A stretch of DNA of 64,000 nt from an uncultured Bacteroidales bacterium (GTDB lineage Bacteria; Bacteroidota; Bacteroidia; Bacteroidales; Muribaculaceae): contig CASENC010000008.1 in assembly GCA_949289215.1 (NCBI GenBank), forward strand, positions 45,810 to 109,809. Direction: 5' to 3'. A program made the position numbers and the translations under genes. Numbering within the stretch: the first letter of the stretch is position 1; each line of letters opens with the position of its first letter. Shown here piece after piece: positions 63,924 through 64,000 of the stretch. The notes beneath the pieces were generated by a model, which saw only the letters and a list, made by a program, of their open reading frames with translations, made no database searches and was not told the origin of the DNA.

Positions 63924-64000
63924 ATGGAACATATTAAACTGCTACGTGCCATCCTTCCTGATGTGCTGATAGACAACTTCGATGTTGTAAATTTTGAGAA
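63924..64000 (+). CDS. Start of a probable ISAon1-type transposase N-region protein (partial)
   Basis: Only the first 25 codons lie in the window. They read MEHIKLLRAILPDVLIDNF and then DVVNFE. This resembles the opening of the N-region protein of ISAon1-family insertion sequences (helix, ILPxxL..xFD, V.FE) as I remember it. The gene runs off the right edge, and terminal inverted repeats cannot be identified. It could instead be a short helix-rich protein of another type. Confidence 0.4.
   Translation, partial: MEHIKLLRAILPDVLIDNFDVVNFE

Noticed and set aside
1-64000. CRISPR arrays, tRNA and rRNA genes
   Set aside because: I looked for regularly spaced repeats, tRNA arm motifs and rRNA core sequences on both strands and saw none; a tRNAscan or CRISPR finder run would settle it.

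Overview
The window comes from a Bacteroidota chromosome, most likely order Bacteroidales; a Muribaculaceae-like genome is my inference from gene content. The grounds are many promoters of the Bacteroidota form (TTTG or TTG, about 20 bases, TAnnTTTG), Bacteroidota-only families (long NusB, DUF4835/PorD, DUF6377, DUF3109, START-like protein), a T9SS-type sorting tail and a half-size chromate transporter pair. I see no rRNA, tRNA or CRISPR array. One RNA gene is certain (RNase P RNA); two more are predicted (a small RNA at about 22.15-22.29 kb and a retron RNA at 55.44-55.70 kb).

Layout. 0-13.3 kb, minus strand, is housekeeping: coaE (cut by the left edge), YbbR-like, yajC and nusB; then a tight dnaN - exonuclease - coaBC - porD-like - recN - rlmB run; a TPR lipoprotein-like gene; gyrA. 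13.5-22.0 kb, plus strand: purL, sppA, lpxK, a purine nucleoside phosphorylase and thiL. 22.1-27.5 kb, minus strand: a candidate small RNA, rpoZ, bamD, ribBA, lptF/G and a START-like gene. 27.7-35.3 kb, plus strand: pta-ackA, an acyltransferase, a metallophosphoesterase, tex, a short folK and a small DUF1232-like membrane protein. 35.4-37.6 kb, minus strand: gpmI and DUF3109. 37.8-43.6 kb, plus strand: a DUF6377 membrane regulator and a 1302-residue secreted SGNH/DUF4886 protein with duplicated flanking modules. 43.8-48.8 kb, plus strand: uvrA, rnpB, yihY and ridA. 48.9-51.3 kb, minus strand: folC and the chromate transporter pair. A MATE exporter with a striking operator-like repeat follows at 51.6-53.0 kb.

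The accessory region is 53.06-57.6 kb, minus strand, between the MATE gene and gdhA. In transcription order it holds a 28-bp perfect palindrome, a 21-bp dyad over the promoter of a WYL-domain regulator, the WYL gene, a WG-repeat gene with its own promoter, a structured non-coding RNA closed by a long imperfect helix (a1/a2), a retron-type reverse transcriptase (YADD, VTG), and an 8-bp overlapping gene for a protein with a HEPN-type R-x4-H motif and a small beta-rich tail. I read this as a retron defence system with a probable HEPN ribonuclease effector. I cannot match that effector to a retron type I know, so this is the best candidate here for an undescribed system.

The right end (57.6-64 kb) has gdhA, a GH3/serine-hydrolase fusion with an overlapping 5'-nucleotidase gene, and the first codons of a probable ISAon1-type insertion-sequence gene that runs off the edge.
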